NCBI GenBank assembly: GCA_023431245.1
Contig: JAEYXO010000339.1
Span: 1 to 5,521 of the forward strand
DNA: 5,521 nucleotides
Direction of reading: 5' to 3'
Source of the DNA: Pseudomonadota bacterium
GTDB taxonomy: Bacteria; Pseudomonadota; Gammaproteobacteria; Burkholderiales; SG8-41
The translations under genes were made by a program, and so were the position numbers. Shown here one piece after another: positions 5,348 to 5,521 of this stretch. Under the pieces are notes generated by a model. The model was not told the DNA's origin, did no database searches, and saw only the letters and a program-made list of their open reading frames with translations. How positions within the stretch are numbered: the first letter of the stretch is position 1; each line of letters starts with the position of its first letter.

Positions 5348-5521
5348 TTATTCCCCTGCTGCTCCCGCAGCAGGGGCCGGGAACACATGTTCCGCCATGC
5401 CCCAGCGCGACGCCAGTGTTTCCACGGCATTGAGGATTTCCTCGGCGCGCGCCGGATGATTGTAGGCGGCCGACGCCAGCCGTGACAGGGCCTGAGGCGT
5501 GCCGAACTCCAGGCCCAGCAG
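5348..5521 (-). CDS. Unidentified protein, C-terminal 57 residues (partial)
   Basis: An open frame enters from the right edge and ends with TAA at 5350-5348. The visible 57 residues start LLGLEFGTPQALSRLASAAY, continue as a helical, alanine- and leucine-rich stretch with HPARAEEILNAVETLASRWGM, and end in a small Pro/Ala/Gly tail (FPAPAAGAAGE). I do not recognise the family. Composition and codon use fit a real gene, and it lies 35 bp before the sigma start on the same strand, so it is probably the first part of the same operon. No membrane segment or known motif is visible in this fragment. It may be the effector or stress-related partner of the sigma factor, but that is only a guess from position. 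Confidence 0.65.
   Translation of the reverse strand: MLGLEFGTPQALSRLASAAYNHPARAEEILNAVETLASRWGMAEHVFPAPAAGAAGE
5353..5376. repeat. Perfect 10-bp inverted repeat at the 3' end of the upstream gene
   Basis: CCCCTGCTGC (5353-5362) and GCAGCAGGGG (5367-5376) pair perfectly around TCCC. On the - strand it lies inside the last codons of the partial gene, encoding its Ala/Gly tail, and ends two bases before the stop. No T-run follows on either strand, so a complete terminator is unlikely. It might protect the upstream mRNA from exonucleases or partially reduce read-through into the sigma gene. Confidence 0.65.

Noticed and set aside
5380..5393. GGAACA-CA-TGTTCC inverted repeat resembling a GAAC-N4-GTTC LexA box
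   Set aside because: It lies inside the coding part of the partial gene, that box type belongs mainly to Gram-positive LexA, and a 12-base match can arise by chance.

Overview
The window is GC-rich, densely packed bacterial chromosome. Gene content and order (glyS end, gmhB, plsC, a YgjP-type metalloprotein, lptM, lysA) point to a gammaproteobacterium with an LPS outer membrane. Genus cannot be read from the sequence. No tRNA, rRNA, CRISPR array, transposase or integrase was seen.

Left part (1-3504, + strand): a tight gene train. The last 22 codons of glyS overlap gmhB by 4 bp (ATGA). gmhB overlaps plsC the same way, and plsC overlaps the YgjP-like gene by 11 bp. A short gap with an extended -10 promoter candidate leads to a second pair, the lipoprotein gene lptM (GTG start) and lysA, again joined by ATGA. 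The themes are envelope building (heptose for LPS, phosphatidic acid, LPS-translocon maturation) and the last step of lysine synthesis.

Middle (3505-4041): 537 bases with no conventional gene, and the most unusual part. After repeats and hairpins behind lysA comes an AT-rich promoter region. It is followed by a roughly 100-base leader with a stem-loop, a near-perfect Shine-Dalgarno and a 22-codon ORF encoding 13 Lys and 7 Ala in pentapeptide-like units (AAKKK, AKAKKK, VAKKK, AAKKK). A 13-bp GC-rich hairpin with a T-run ends the unit. It reads as a self-contained transcript for a miniature histone-H1-tail-like basic peptide. Behind it are a second hairpin, a nested inverted repeat and an AT-rich stretch.

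Right part (4042-5521, - strand, converging on the middle): an ECF sigma factor and its single-pass membrane anti-sigma factor, overlapping by ATGA. They lie 35 bp downstream of the 3' end of an unidentified gene that runs out of the window. The three probably share a transcript. The usual gammaproteobacterial neighbour of lysA, dapF, does not follow it here, so lysA-dapF synteny is broken at the microgene.
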